A stretch of DNA of 64,000 nucleotides. Source: Plumapathes pennacea (lineage: Eukaryota > Cnidaria > Anthozoa > Antipatharia > Myriopathidae). The notes under the pieces were generated by a model. That model saw only the letters and a list, made by a program, of their open reading frames with translations, did no database searches and was not told where the DNA came from. Below are positions 44,301-56,850 of this stretch, one piece after another (position 1 is the stretch's first letter; each line of letters opens with the position of its first letter). The DNA is taken from contig OZ038471.1 of the NCBI GenBank assembly GCA_964036295.1, positions 12,604,184 through 12,668,183 of the forward strand. Direction: 5' to 3'. The translations under genes were made by a program, and so were the position numbers.

Positions 44301-47300
44301 TCGCCATGGAGATCGTGCACCAGAAAACCCATACCCCACGTATGCACATCTGAACAAATGGCCAGACGGCATTGGGCAATTAACACAAGTTTGAATATTT
44401 ATTAATTATCTGTCTCAATATTGTACTCGGTTTTAGAATAGCAAAAACCGTAAAGACTTTTGAAGGTGGTTGGGGGTTGAGAAGACATTTTCATGTAGCC
44501 GACAATCCGGCATAGTATTTCTTGCTAAGAGGTCAGTATTCACAAACTCTGACTCGTGTAAGTCCATGTTTGCGAAAAGAAAATGTGTAAATTTCGTCCC
44601 TAACAATTTTAGTTTTCATAAAATATTTTCGTAAATAACGTCAACAGCTCCTGCTATATACCATTGGATTGCTAAGCTTTGTATCAATCTTTTTATAAAA
44701 AATGAATTACCGCGAAGAAGCATGTCTGCTGTGGTACTCAGTTTTACGTCAAAGAGGCTGCTGTGTGCGAATCTTTCTCAGACTAGTACTGTTGTTTTCT
44801 TTACAAAATACATAAAGCATTACATGTTATAAAAACGCGAAACGTGATCACTGATAGCAAATTTCCTTTGCTCTTTTTATATTATACCAACCTTGAAACT
44901 AGAGCAGCATTGCCTAATCTGATTTCTAAGGAAAACCGAGCGGTGACTGAATACATTAAACAATTTTGTAGATTTGTGTACATCTTTACTTATTCTTCTT
45001 ATGTTTGTGTTTGTGTGGGTTGTTGTAGCTTTACCATATAAAGTTGTCGAAGAAATTAAAAAAAGAAGTAAATAAATAATATTGCTAGAAATTTGTTGGC
45101 AAATCATCAACTTCTCTTTTTGCAGCTAGGAATGCGGCAATCGTACGAGTTGGGGAAGTTAATGAGATTGCGCTACGTCGAAGCTTCTAAGCTTTTGAGC
45201 TCGTCTTACAGGCATCAGGAGGTAAATCCATGATCTAGTACGATCTGAACTGGGAATAGTGGTGGGGAAAGTGTGCGAGACAATCAATCATATTGCGTGC
45301 CACTCGAAGAGTGGAATCTCACCTGGTATGTTGAGAAAAACAGAAATACATAGTGGTAGGTATTATATTTATTTTGGAAAATTATCGCAAAACAAACAGG
45401 GGTTTTATGTAAAGGGCCCTCTTCCTCACAGTACTTTGTACTCCAAAATCCTCGATCCGCCATTTTTAGGGCCCCCGAAAGTTGAAAGATAAATAGGAAT
45501 CCGCTTCCATCAAACTCAGTTGATCAGAACACCAATTTTCTTTAGACCTAAACGTGCAACTATATTTTATTTATTTATCACGTTTTTTTTTTGTGTTGAT
45601 AACTAACTTTAGCCAGGTTTTTTAATACACATTTCTAGATATAAACAGAAACATTGAAGTGGCTGAGAGGGCCCTTAAATGTTAGTAGCAAACTGCTTTT
45701 ACTTCTTTTAGAGGGAAAGGGGGCGAAAAAAGTTTCTCAGTCTGTTGTAAAGTAAACTCTCCGATTATTGGCAGGTCGTCCTGCAGGAATACAATTTCCG
45801 ATTATTCATTGTCCATGCCAGTCTGAAGAAACCAAAACTACTTATATAAGCTCCAGATTCAAAGTTACAGTATAAATTATATACATAGATAAAGATTACC
45901 CACGTATTTTTTTGTGTTATAGCTTTTGATACAAAATAACATGGCTTGTCGTAATAATAGTCATCATTCCTTTATGTTAAAGGTTGAGGTTCGAAGTAGT
46001 GATGTGGATCGAATTCACATGAGCACACAAACTCAGTTAAACGGACTTTATCCACCCAAAGGAAGGCAGGTGGGTTATGAATTAATGGGTACGACGTTGT
46101 GTTAAGTATAATTTTAATAGCCACTGTAAACGTAAGCGTAGCTGTGCTGAAACTATAGTTGGATTTTAAGTGTTAAAAGTCCCGAATCTAGGGGAAATCA
46201 TGCCTTAAGCACTTGTGTTTTTCTTTCGGAACATATCATTTGACGATCGGGAAGCTCCTACTAAAAAACATGGAACAGCAAGTCCAAATCGCTCCTTGTT
46301 TAGATTTACCAAACTTCTTAATGTGCCTGCGATTGTGATGTCAAATTGAATGTCAATAAAGTTTTAGGTAACCCAAAAATAGCTAGCGGTTAGCAACTAC
46401 CAAATGCCCAAAGTACTCGAAAATGTTTAAACCTGTCCAAAATAAGAAATATTCCTCTGCACAAACACACGCACTCAAGTATTTTGGAAAGTGGGTGCAT
46501 TCTAAACGGGTTCTATTTTTGTCTTCATTACATTTTTCAATGCATCAGCATTAGATTATAAATGCAGGGAACGTAACAACTCATCAAAGGAGTGTAAGCA
46601 AATTAAGAAATGTTATCTATACAGTTGCATCCACCTGACCAAATGCAATGCGCTGATTGGCTGATAAAATTGTAAGCTATTGTTGAGCTTTAGAAATACT
46701 TATGAGCGAATCCCCTAATTAGCCCGAGGGGGGGGGGGGGGGGGTAAAATTCATGTGACACCAAACAAATAAAAAGCAAAGAGGTCGGAGCATGAAATTA
46801 ATGTTATTATGGAGACACACATGTATGAACAAGCTCTCGGGGCACTTATTTAAAATTTATGATCAGGCGGGAGCGCTTATTCCTTTTTCCCAAATCGTGG
46901 CCAGACGGTCAATTATTTTTGTAATGCGTAATATTTGCCCATAAAAAAAAAAACAAAAAACAAAAACAAAAACAAAAACAAAAACAAAAACATAAACATA
47001 AACAAAAAACAGTATAACGTAAGTCGTTTGTATAGTTCTAATAGCAACACACTTCCACCAACTATTTTTGTTTAGTTAAGCGTTCGATAAACCTGTACAA
47101 CGGTTCACAAAACATCACGTATATTTCGAAATTGGTAATTTATCGTTTGTGTAAAAACAAATAAAGAGAGGGAGAGGTGGGAGGGCGCTTATTGGAGGGG
47201 TAGGGGTAAACTTATTCAGAGATTTACGGTATGTACATACTTATTCATTTAATTCCTTTCTTGTTCTTGTTTTTCATGATTTTATTCTTGTCTTACTCAT

Positions 47301-50300
47301 CTTCTTTTCTCGCTATTACAGATTTGGCGACCTTATCTAGACTGGCAACCAATACCAGTACATGCTGTACCCACAGCTCAGGACTATGTGAGAGATCAGA
47401 TGTTTATAAGAGAGAAAATAGAATCATGAAAATATATTCCAGGATAGTTAAAGATCCAAGTATTGCTAGTTTTAAAGTTCATCTAACGTGGCTGGGTAGC
47501 ACGACTGGCTTTTGTGGGAGAAAACCTAGTACTAATTTTAGGTCGGTATGTTCACAACAGTTGATCCGTCCAATGGCTAAAAGATGCCCTCGCTACCGAC
47601 GCTTGCAAGAGTGGTCTCGAATGCGCCCAGAATACCAGAGGATGCTACGAGAAAGCAAGGTAAAGCAAAGTTAAATTAACAAGCTGCATCTACATTCTGT
47701 TGTCAGTGCTCTAACGTATTGACCACAAACTTGCGATGAAATAAACTAGCTTGAAAACTTGAACACGTTACAGAACAACGCAGATTGGTCCTTATACAAT
47801 AAAAATTAGCAGTGGTCCGACTTAGGATATAGGCAAAATTAATTTACCTTCGTTAACTCGTGTTTCTCGTGCGGCTCTTTTCTTCATTTTCCTTTCTATC
47901 CCAACGATCAACATCATGTTGATGTAACCAAGACTATTTTCTACTCTTTTTCCTATCTTTCCTGGAAAGGACTGAGTTAGGATGATTCATCAGCTGGCGG
48001 AGCTGCTTGCGTCATTTCCGGCCAGCTGCAGCAATAAAAACAATGCATTTATACTAATTGGTCTCCAAATGAGCTTGAACCAACACTAAAATCACTAGAA
48101 CTATCATATTATCGGTACTTTTCGCTTTGTTTAACCATTTAGATCACGCGATCGAATGATCCGGCGTAGGTAGCTGAATAAGTTAATTGCTATATTTTAC
48201 TCTGAGTGTTTTGATTTTGTTAGATAAATATGTCAAATCAACAAAAAAGAACAGATACACCAAGATTTATGGAATTTCCACCCAAAATATTTAATAAAAC
48301 GGTCACCGTTGACTGTCAAAATGGCGTAGCACTCTTGGTAAAATTCTCTTTTAAAAACGTGGAATAATTTTTCCAAAGTATTCATTGTCATAGTTATGTA
48401 TATAAATGCTTTCCATTTTCCGGGATTTTCATATTATATGTCTTAGTTTCAATTTGTTTTATTGAACACTTTTTTAGTTTTTAAGAATTAACTATTGTAC
48501 TTATTTTTTGACAATCTGCAGGGCTTTTTTAGATGGCTGACGCCTTTTACTGGGCAGAAATACAATCTATCAAGTACTATACAATTTTCAGTATACGATG
48601 CTATGCTTGTGGACGTAAGTGACCTTATTTGCAATCGTAAAATGGTCTGTAATCATACGAGGGCAGTGTGATCTTACAGCTACGAGTATGATTAAAGACA
48701 TACATTGGATAAAGCGAAGTCCTCTTACAGGGATACGGCAAAGACTAGCATTAAACTTCGGTGAAATATGAAAATGACTTGATCGAAATCGTGAACACTA
48801 GTAGAGTTTTGGCACCATCTTGTGGCCTGGATTTTTTAAGTCTAACAATGGGGCGATGTTGTTTTGATCACATTTCTATTATCTATCCAACTACATTTGC
48901 TTCTTTTGCTAATTGAAATTGTAAACATTATTTTGACTTTTTCAGCAACTTCACAATTTGCCCCTTCCATTTTGGGCTACCGAACCAGTGCTGGAGAAAT
49001 TAGAGAGATATGCTGTATTCAGCTACAACTGGGCATTAAATGGTCATCGAGTACCCAGAATTACAGGAGGTAAGGGTTTATACTTTTGGTTTGTAACTGA
49101 GCAAATTAAATGGCACATGAATCAACAACTTTCTATAAAATTAGAAACTTGACAAAGTTGAACATTTCTTAAACTGTATGAATTACTGTGTTCTCAAGCG
49201 CAGGTAGTCAAATGAAAAAAAAAAGAAACAAAAAAACCAAATGCTAAATAGAAATACATTCATTTGTCTAATTCTTCCTGTCTTTAAAACATTGAGGAAC
49301 GATAACACTTTTACACTGCGTCCTGATTGGCTAAATAACTGTGTAAGATAAGAGTAAATACATTACACACTGACGTGATACGTGATGTATTTTATTGACT
49401 ATTTAAAATTTACAAATAAAAATCAACGCGTTCTCGTGTAATATAGCCTCATCTAAACCCGCGGAAGTTAAGAGAGCACGAGAGTAGCGTAGGGAAACCA
49501 CGAGACAGCCGAGTGGTTTCCAGCTACCCGACTTTCCAAGTGTTTAGATGAGGCTGTATTGCACGGGAATGCGTTATATATTTCTTTTATAAAATAATTG
49601 ATCGATAAAGTACATCACGTATCACGTCAGCATGTAAGTATTATAGACCATCATTGATCATATTAGAACAAGTTGTCATTGTTTCTAAAGAAAGATGTCA
49701 AATTTTAATGTTCACGTGACCTAACTAAGCTTATGCCAGTCATCTCATGCATTCTAAAGAGAAATTTAATTGATACCAGAAAGCAATAAGCCAAAATTTA
49801 AGGTCTGTATAAGAATCGAAATTCTAGCACTGAGTTGTTGCTCTTCAGTCATCAAACAAACTCTCTTAAAAATGCTCCATTTTTTAAAATACTCCATGAA
49901 GCTAGAACAGCGCGGTCCACTAATTTCAGCATGGTCTTTTAATTTTTCGGAAAAAAAAAATACTAGTTGTATTACTTTACAGGGCAGCTGTACCTGTGAT
50001 TGAAAGGTACAAAATGCTCCTCTTTTTCTATTTAAGTCTATGCGACTATAGAGCTAAGAATCTAGTATAGCAACATTTTCAAACAAATCTGTTGGTTGTT
50101 AGGGCCGATGATTGGCGAAATAGTGAAGCACATGAAGAGCTACAGAGAAGACTCGAGTAAAGTGAAAAAATTGTACATTTACTCGGGGGTAGGTTGGAGT
50201 TCAACAGAAAACCTTGAGGTGGGGTGGGTTAGGTTTAAAGTCATAGACATTCATGCACCTATCACCAATTCAGATCGTACTTTGTACTATGATGAGTATC

Positions 50301-52391
50301 ATTTAGCTGTCAAATTGTATGAATGTCTTTAAAACTCTCTTCCAACCCCAAATATACCATGCGATACGTTGATAAAAAAATATCAGTATTTTTCATTCCT
50401 TGATCTTGATATTAAAGTCGTCTTCAAAGTGGTCAAAAGCCAACCTTCTTTTAAGTGTACATCGTGCAGTCATAAGTTGTCTACAATTTTCCATACGAAT
50501 ATTCTGGCTTTGAAAATATTTGCTAGAAACTAGTCTGTTTCATTTTAGCACGGTGCCACTGTCGCTGCTCCGATGATTGCACTTGGTGTATTTGATAACA
50601 TTGTCCCGCTTTATTGCTCCGCTCTCTTGGTTGAACTCTATGGAAGTGATTACGGGTAAGCTATAAAAAGATCTGTGGAAGAAGAAATCCTAAAACGCTC
50701 TTCAGAATGCATTTGTCCGACAGAGCTTGCTTAGAACAAATGCGAGTTAGTGTATCATTAAACAAACAAATGAACAAGTGAAATACTATCAGAAATTCGT
50801 TGGAAAATCAATTAGGACTGATTTCAAGCTTTCTGAGTCGTCACTAAAGGACCGCAATCGTCCATGAGCCTTTGCAGCCGTTGTTTCAGTTTTAAAAAAA
50901 TCACCATCAAGTGCATTAAGGACTGGGTCCAAAATGGCCGCCACAGTTTTGGTGGGAGGGTGGTCTATTTGCCATCTAATCTGACGTACCATGTCTATAC
51001 TGTATCATACTATATCCAAAGTAAAACCCTGCATTTCGAAATAATTGGTTGCCATGGTAACCCATCACGTGACATGTTCTTGCCCTTTACTGGTTATTTC
51101 TTAAGAGTCTCGGCATTATAACCAAACGATTCCTGATCAAACTGGTTTTTTTGTAAGATTCTCTTGATTACTGAGTACTACGTGAATTTAACTAGGACGG
51201 CCCAATTTTCTAAGTGGGTACTTGATTTATAGGAAATGTAATTTGATACCCCTGCTAATTTTTGGCTTCAGTCAAGGTATGACCATCCATCCTAGTTGGA
51301 TTGATAATCTGTATCCTTCGTAGAAAAAAACTTGAGATTTTTTAAGATCTTAAACATAGCCTAGATCATAATGCCAACGCGTTCAAAATAAGTTTGAAAA
51401 TGTGATACCTTAACGGTCACGTGAGCCATTTCCATGGTAACAAGTGCATAATTAATGATGTAGTACTTGATACGAACAAAAACTGCAGTATTAAAACAAT
51501 AGTTCTTAATCCAAGGATGGCAATGGTTGCCAATTTGACCCAGTCCTTAATATACCTGAGGATAGAAATCTGACAACTATTTCATTGCGATCAAAGAATG
51601 ACTTTTTTTTAGATTGCTCGATTCACCTGTTTATTAAAAGGAAAAGGGATTACGAACTTTGCGAAATGCAACGCCAGAACTTTTCGAACGCAAAATAGAA
51701 ACATTCTTGAGAATGGCTTTTCCACGTTTCTCGGAAACTTCTATTATCACGTTACTGTGGAGTTATTCGCACACCATGCGCTATTTTCACTTTACTTTAG
51801 AGTACTTGTATAATAAGGAGCATTACATGCCCTATTTTTCTTCGCGACTGCCAAATGGTGAAACTGAGTGATATTTCTTCGTCAGACTTGATAAAAAAGC
51901 AAGTCTCATTGGCGTTCCTCTTATATATTTATCTAAGGAGAGACCATAGCGTCAGAATTTACTACCGCTTTGGAAAAGGCAACCTTCAACATATCAGACT
52001 GCCAGGATGTACTTTTGACTGTCCTCTGGATGAATTTATAAGGTACGTAAGATATTGTAAAATTGATTGATTGACTGATTGAGACGGCTCTTCCAAACCA
52101 ATTCGTGCTAACACTTTACACTATCTTTGAGAAACAGTATCACATAATACCATAGGTCAGGGATTCTCTTCAATATCTCTGCAAATACGGAGTCTATGGT
52201 GATTGTTTGCATCACTGGAAAAACAGCTGTTAAGTTTCCCAGTAATTCGTCCCTGCTTACAAACATAAACATGAGTTTTTAGGGCAACTCATAAAATATA
52301 ATATACAATAATACTAAATTCTATGATATATGACCATTACAGACTAACAGCCGCAGTTATTCCCCACGACATAGAAGCGGAATGTCGATAA
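41379..52391 (+). CDS. Histidine acid phosphatase, gene C (complete, 12 coding exons)
   Basis: Closest paralogue of gene B. Exons: 41379-41504, 44296-44388, 45126-45221, 45983-46069, 47322-47387, 47561-47659, 48522-48614, 48946-49069, 50103-50188, 50549-50655, 51938-52042 and 52343-52391, also 1131 bp and 376 residues. Exon lengths match B exactly. Exon 1 carries the same signal peptide (MPTSMGSF, then a hydrophobic core); exon 2 has VYRHGDRAPENPYPTY; exon 10 has YSGHGATV, again lacking the Asp that normally follows the second catalytic His. The Cys-rich segment LPGCTFDCPL and the C-terminal VIPHDIEAEC are intact. All introns are GT-AG. No stop, frameshift or lost splice site was seen, so the copy looks functional as a gene. 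Its introns lack the big insertions of B, so it supplies the empty sites used to date them. Intron 8 holds a foldback and intron 10 a TIR element. Confidence 0.92.
42366..42770 (+). other. C-specific insertion with TATA box and short frames
   Basis: Absent from B intron 1. It has CTATAAAAGGG at 42373, an AAAATGG start context at 42437 opening a 20-codon frame, and a second ATG frame at 42514-42747 (77 residues, starts MKKWKLFTDYS) not in phase with the first. No family recognised. Confidence 0.35.
45358..45730. repeat. Dispersed repeat in C intron 3
   Basis: Blocks CCATTTTTAGG, CCCCCGAAAGT, ACATTTCTAGAT and AAACATTGAA appear in the same order at 57270-57500. Not in intron 3 of gene B. Confidence 0.6.
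46728..46744. repeat. G17 homopolymer
   Basis: Seventeen consecutive G in C intron 4; gene B has GAGAGGGG at this point. Confidence 0.95.
46943..47011. repeat. (AAAAAC)n microsatellite
   Basis: A-rich pentamer/hexamer repeat in C intron 4, expanded from ATAAAGAACAATATG in gene B. Confidence 0.9.
49371..49629. repeat. Foldback element in C intron 8
   Basis: Outer arms TGACGTGATACGTGATGTA and its complement end at 49629; inner arms GCCTCATCTAAAC / GTTTAGATGAGGC; innermost GGAAACCAC / GTGGTTTCC. Confidence 0.85.
50915..51551. mobile_element. TIR element of 637 bp in C intron 10
   Basis: Ends ATTAAGGACTGGGTC and GACCCAGTCCTTAAT are perfect inverted repeats; absent from gene B. It contains an RFX-type X-box at 51048-51061. 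Confidence 0.8.
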
Positions 52392-53859
52392 AATTAACAG
52401 GTTAGTCCAACGGAGATAAGAAGCTTCGTTACAACATGAAACCACTACAACATAAACATTAACACAACCAACACCACAAGCGGAACACCTCAATCTCTTT
52501 GTCCATGATAACCCATCAGCACCATAACTATCACCCCTCATATTACAACCACACACAGATACCATACAGCTAATAATATTTTTGTGTGTTTCAGAGTATT
52601 GCGTCTCGGATAATGACAGAGGATGTTTCCCAGTGGCAACAAGAAGCACACACTAAGCCTGAACTTGTCGATCTGTTGTTTTTGTTCTTAACAATAATTT
52701 TCACTTTCCGTATGTAATGTATGTAAGTAAAACAGCTCATAAATAGAGATTGCAAGTTTCTTACACTCGATTGACCCGTAAAACCTTTTGTATTGGTAAT
52801 ACACTTGTTTTAGTAGTTTTCCCAAAAAATGTGTCTACTTAGCAATGGGGGCGAAGTTAGGAATGGTTTTCATCACAACCTATGGCGTTTGACAAGTGTT
52901 TATATGATGACACTGTCTTTTAGAAAGTAAGATATGTAACCTGGTGGAGAATTTCTAAGAAACATCACCAAAATGTTTATCCCTTTGGAGCCGGACGGCA
53001 GAATTACCCGCATTTCTTGTTACCAGCGGTCTCCTTTTCAGGCATTACCAGGCCCCCAGCGGCCAATTTAGCATAATCACTTGTGTTGCGGCCATTTTGG
53101 TTTGGTCTGAGCTGTTATTCTCGCGTTTTTCGATATCTTTTTCACTTTGTCGACGCGGCAAGATTTAAACTCCACTCGTAAGCATGAGCAGCGGACGAAT
53201 AACGAATATTATGCGAGAAATATTTGAGTATTTGGACGGATATTCCTGACGATGGTATTGGACAAGACATTTGGAAGGTTATGAGAGTGATTCGGACGAT
53301 GCTTTGGGCCCTCAAAGTCCGTACCAAGACCATGTGGAGGCTGAAGATGACTAAATCGATGCTGAAGAGCGTTGCTGATGTGAGGTGACTGGTTTTGTTG
53401 TTTACTGAAGACTCTAACTTCCCATAAAGTCATAACATAACAGACATACAGTAGTTGTTTGCAACCATTTATGTCGAAGAAAACTGAATGTAGCTTGTCT
53501 TTTTTATAAAGAGCAACATGTTACGTAGGGACGTTCTTGCGTCCAACTAAAGGACGAGCTGATTCACATGACTGAAGCCGGGGGGGAGCACTCATCATAA
53601 TTTTGGGTGGGAGTGTGCCACCCGGTCCTGAAAACCCTTACCCTATTTCAGACCAAAATATCTGATTTACCTATACCCTATTTCAAACCAGACCTCTACA
53701 GTGTATGCCTTATTTCAGTGTTTGTATTTTTTAATTTTTTTTTCTGTAGCAACGATTTCCGCCCGTTGCTTTCTTCCATTTGCCGTGCAATTTCTGCGGC
53801 GACACATTTCTATTAAAATCATGGTCTATGCCATATCAAATGCCAATGCTGAAATACAA

Positions 53860-54185
53860 AGAGGTTATCACACGTGAAGGAGTGCAATATGGCAGAGTAT
53901 TTTTACGAGTCGGTTATATTTTTTCGAGCCTGCGTCAGGCGAGAAAAAAGAAAACGAACGAGTAAAATACAGCCGTGTTGCATGACTTTTCGTGTAATAA
54001 GTTGTTTATTATACGACAAACGAAGCATCCAAAAATTTGCGCTAAATGGATAAAATAGTGACGCGTTCGTAAACTTTGCTTGCGAAAATTGATCACGTAA
54101 GCTAATAAACCAGTTGATCTGGTTTCTGGCGATTGCAATACGCTTCCATATTTGCACTCGTTTTAGCCTATATTTGCACTAGAAA
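53860..54185. repeat. CGTGTAATA/TACGAGT foldback-family element, intact copy
   Basis: Related sequences lie at 11890-12120, 36565-38650 (split), 58480-58620 (inverted) and 60400-60500. The shared core has ATTTTTACGAGTCGG, a GAGAAAAAAG segment and CGTGTAATAA, and ends with CCAGTTGATCTGGTTTCTG. Confidence 0.7.
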
Positions 54186-54640
54186 ATGTGAAGTCGTGTA
54201 ATAAATGGGGATAGCCGAGGTCCCTGTCCAAGTCGAGCCAACTCAAGCCAAGGAAATAATTCAAATGTAATAACAAAAGCTGACGCAATCACCTTGCGTT
54301 GACCTTGGCTTAACTTGGCTTGAGTTGGCTGAAACTTGTAGCCCATGCCGATAAATTCGGTGGCCAAACCGGCGGTAGCTAACATGGGCTATGTTAGCAA
54401 TTCCATTTGGTCATTTGCAACGCCGATTTGCTCCAAATTCATGCAACGGTGTTGCATGTTTTTGAATCGCTTTCAAAAACTTGCAACGCGTTGCAGCACT
54501 GCAAACATCGCGAAAAATTGTTCGCAATAGGGTGTTACATCTGAACGATTTCTTGCGCAGCATCGTATCGTTGCTAATCGACCTGTGTAACACCACCTTA
54601 ACAGATAATGACAAGAAACACAAATCTGTTTGGACAAGTT

Positions 54641-54713
54641 GTTTCTGTAGTGTAGTGGTTATCACGTCCGCCTAACACGCGGAAGGTCGCAGGTTCGAGC
54701 CCTGCCAGAAACA
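54641..54713 (+). tRNA. tRNA-Val (anticodon AAC), second copy
   Basis: Identical over 73 nt to the copy at 39117, with matching flanks (preceded by CAAGTT, followed by ACAT and a T5 run that can terminate pol III). It sits in the same position relative to gene C as the first copy does to gene B, so it was carried by the segmental duplication. Confidence 0.95.
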
Positions 54714-55643
54714 TGTTTTTAGATAAGTTTTGTTTCCCAACAAACTGATCAAAACATTTTAGTGTAGCTTGTGTAGCTAGCGTTTAAATAGTTCAGTTTC
54801 AGGTAATTCTGTCCTTGAAACATCTACACAGGGTGTATATCATCAGGTATATCAAATTTTACTGCAATCAGATTGGCTGAGAGCACGCAAGTTAATTGTT
54901 ATTTTTTATGAATGCAATATATAATCGCAATTCGCACTGAGTGCATGTTACCACAGCAACCAATAATTTGCGCGTTATTTAGCTTTTCTACGGCTTTATC
55001 CGACAAGAGTTAAATTGTGATGTACGAAAACAAGTTGTCAATCGTGACAATAGCGCATGCGTTTAAAATGAGAATGTTGTTTGAATTTTAAAGTCACAAC
55101 AGATTTTTTTATAATCACATGATAAACGAGTAACGCCTAACGGCCCGTGGAATTTTGGTACAATTTTCAAACACCACTTGTGATGTAAATCATTAATTGT
55201 ACTCGCACTCATATGATTGATTACCTATACTAATTAACTAGTTTATGCCTTCAAGCAAAGGTGGGTACTGTAGCCGTACGATCCGTACAGATCATGATTT
55301 CACTTTGTGGCTGGCTGCAACGGAGTCTGGTCAAAGAAAAATTTAACGCGCCTTGCGGTGGGCCCAAAGAAGGCTGATAATGTCCGCCATTTTACGCTGA
55401 TTACATCTCATTGTAATCTAACTGGGCGACTGTTTAATAGAGGTGAAGTACGATAACATTAGCCATTTGAGAAATTTATACGGTGACCGCGTCCGCTTAA
55501 TATAGGTGACCGGTAAATAAAGGTCAAGTTTACAATAATTAAGTGGATCAAATTTCGGAAAGTTTGACTGTAAACACAAGAAAAAAAGTCCAGTTAAACT
55601 CGCAATGAGTGCTTTATGGGCTTTATAGTTCTAAAAGCAAGTT

Positions 55644-55716
55644 GTTTCTGTAGTGTAGTGGTTATCACGTCCGCCTCACACGCGGAAGGTCGCAGGTTCG
55701 AGCCCTGCCAGAAACA
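55644..55716 (+). tRNA. tRNA-Val (anticodon CAC)
   Basis: Identical to the two AAC genes except for the first anticodon base (loop CTCACAC instead of CTAACAC), so it decodes GUG. All stems pair. The upstream CAAGTT is shared with the other copies but the wider flanks differ. A T7 run at about 55731 can act as terminator. Confidence 0.95.
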
Positions 55717-56321
55717 ATCCTTGGCTGAATATTTTTTTTACACAGAAACTTGTTACTTGCTCAACTCAACTTTTTTCGATAATTCTAAACCCAGGTCAGT
55801 CAGTAGACTTGCACACATTTTAGGGAGATGTCCGGCGATTGGGAATGGAAAATGGCAGTTTAAGCCTCTTTTACGTTTATGGAACTTCAATATTTTATCA
55901 GCAACGACTCTTTCGAATAGACAAGATTGTGCTGAAGACGCGAAAATGGAAGCAAGGCCATTTTTGTAAAATTTTAACGAAACTAATGGGTCCATGAGTC
56001 CAACGTTTCAAGTGTGAACACAGGCGGCCCAAGCTGATTAACTGTGTGACGTCACGGTCAGGTTTTATAAGCAAATGTATGGCAGATTTTAGTTGAGCGA
56101 TAACTCGAAAAATATTGCGAGAATAAAGCTTATACTTGCTAACCTTGTTGTTGTGGTGGTTTTCTTGCTGCTCTAGCGATTTCAGAGTGTTTCGCTGAAT
56201 TTTTCCTCTCTAACACGCTTTTCGCAAAGGGATACTTCCAGTATCAGAGTTCAGTACCAAATGAGCATGCGTTAGATGACTTGAGCAATGATGACACTGA
56301 TTTGAGCGGTAAACTTGAATG

Positions 56322-56600
56322 AATGAATGCTTTATTTAAACACGATATACAATCAGCATAGCTGGTGGGGTCGTGAAAACAAAACTGTCGATTACGGCAT
56401 TCCTTAACAATGTGTAGATGACAGCTTTATGACTTTTCTTCAGAGTCGAACAGTTCCATAGCCTACAGAAACAGACGGATTTTCCGCCTGTTGCTAAATT
56501 TCGTCTGTTTTCGCAGGCTAACAGTTCCACAGCAGTAAGGTTTTTACTTCATTCTGAAGAAAATACCGCTTTACGCCTCAGTTGTATGCCCCAGCATAAA
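56322..56600 (-). mobile_element. LINE-like 3' remnant
   Basis: A (GAAT)n tract followed by GCTTTATTTAAACACG looks like a LINE 3' tail in reverse. The - strand frame (LLRNAVIDSFVFTTPPAM, then a stop) could be its C-terminus. Interrupted by the 62-bp element. Confidence 0.4.
56459..56520. mobile_element. 62-bp Mutator-like MITE
   Basis: Ends TAGCCTACAGAAACAGACG and CGTCTGTTTTCGCAGGCTA are imperfect inverted repeats. A perfect 9-bp duplication ACAGTTCCA is at 56450-56458 and 56521-56529; 9 bp is the Mutator superfamily hallmark. Confidence 0.8.
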
Positions 56601-56644
56601 ACATATGATAAGCATAAAAAAATAACCCTTAAAAGTATGAAAAT

Positions 56645-56850
56645 AACTTTAAAAGCCCAGGCCAAACGGACGGCCAAGTCGAGCCAAGTTTTCAAATTGG
56701 TCCAACTTGGGTATCGTTTGGCCACCCACTTGGCGTGACTTCAATCAAGCTCAAAGTTTCGTCCAAGTCAAGCCAGGTTTTTCACCGTTTGGCCGCCTGC
56801 ATGCAAGTTAATTTTGTAACTTGGCTCGAGTTCGGAGTATCGTTTGGCCA
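56645..56850. repeat. TIR element, GAGCCAAGT family
   Basis: AGCCCAGGCCAAACG is mirrored by CGTTTGGCCAGGGCT. The interior has several GAGCCAAGT/ACTTGGC motifs, also seen at 54218-54345 and 38690-38830. Confidence 0.65.

Larger units (their letters stand above)
39900..55010 (+). repeat. Segmental duplication unit containing gene C
   Basis: Partner of the gene B unit. Collinear blocks include the region upstream of exon 1, all introns, the 3' flank, a foldback element at 53860-54185, the tRNA-Val(AAC) and about 300 bp after it. Homology ends near 55010 just after TTTAGCTTTTCTACGGC. Confidence 0.8.

Noticed and set aside
55753-55995. - strand frame considered as the ACMSD C-terminus
   Set aside because: The true last exon with ENALKFLGL and stop is at 57125-57193, in phase with the preceding exon.
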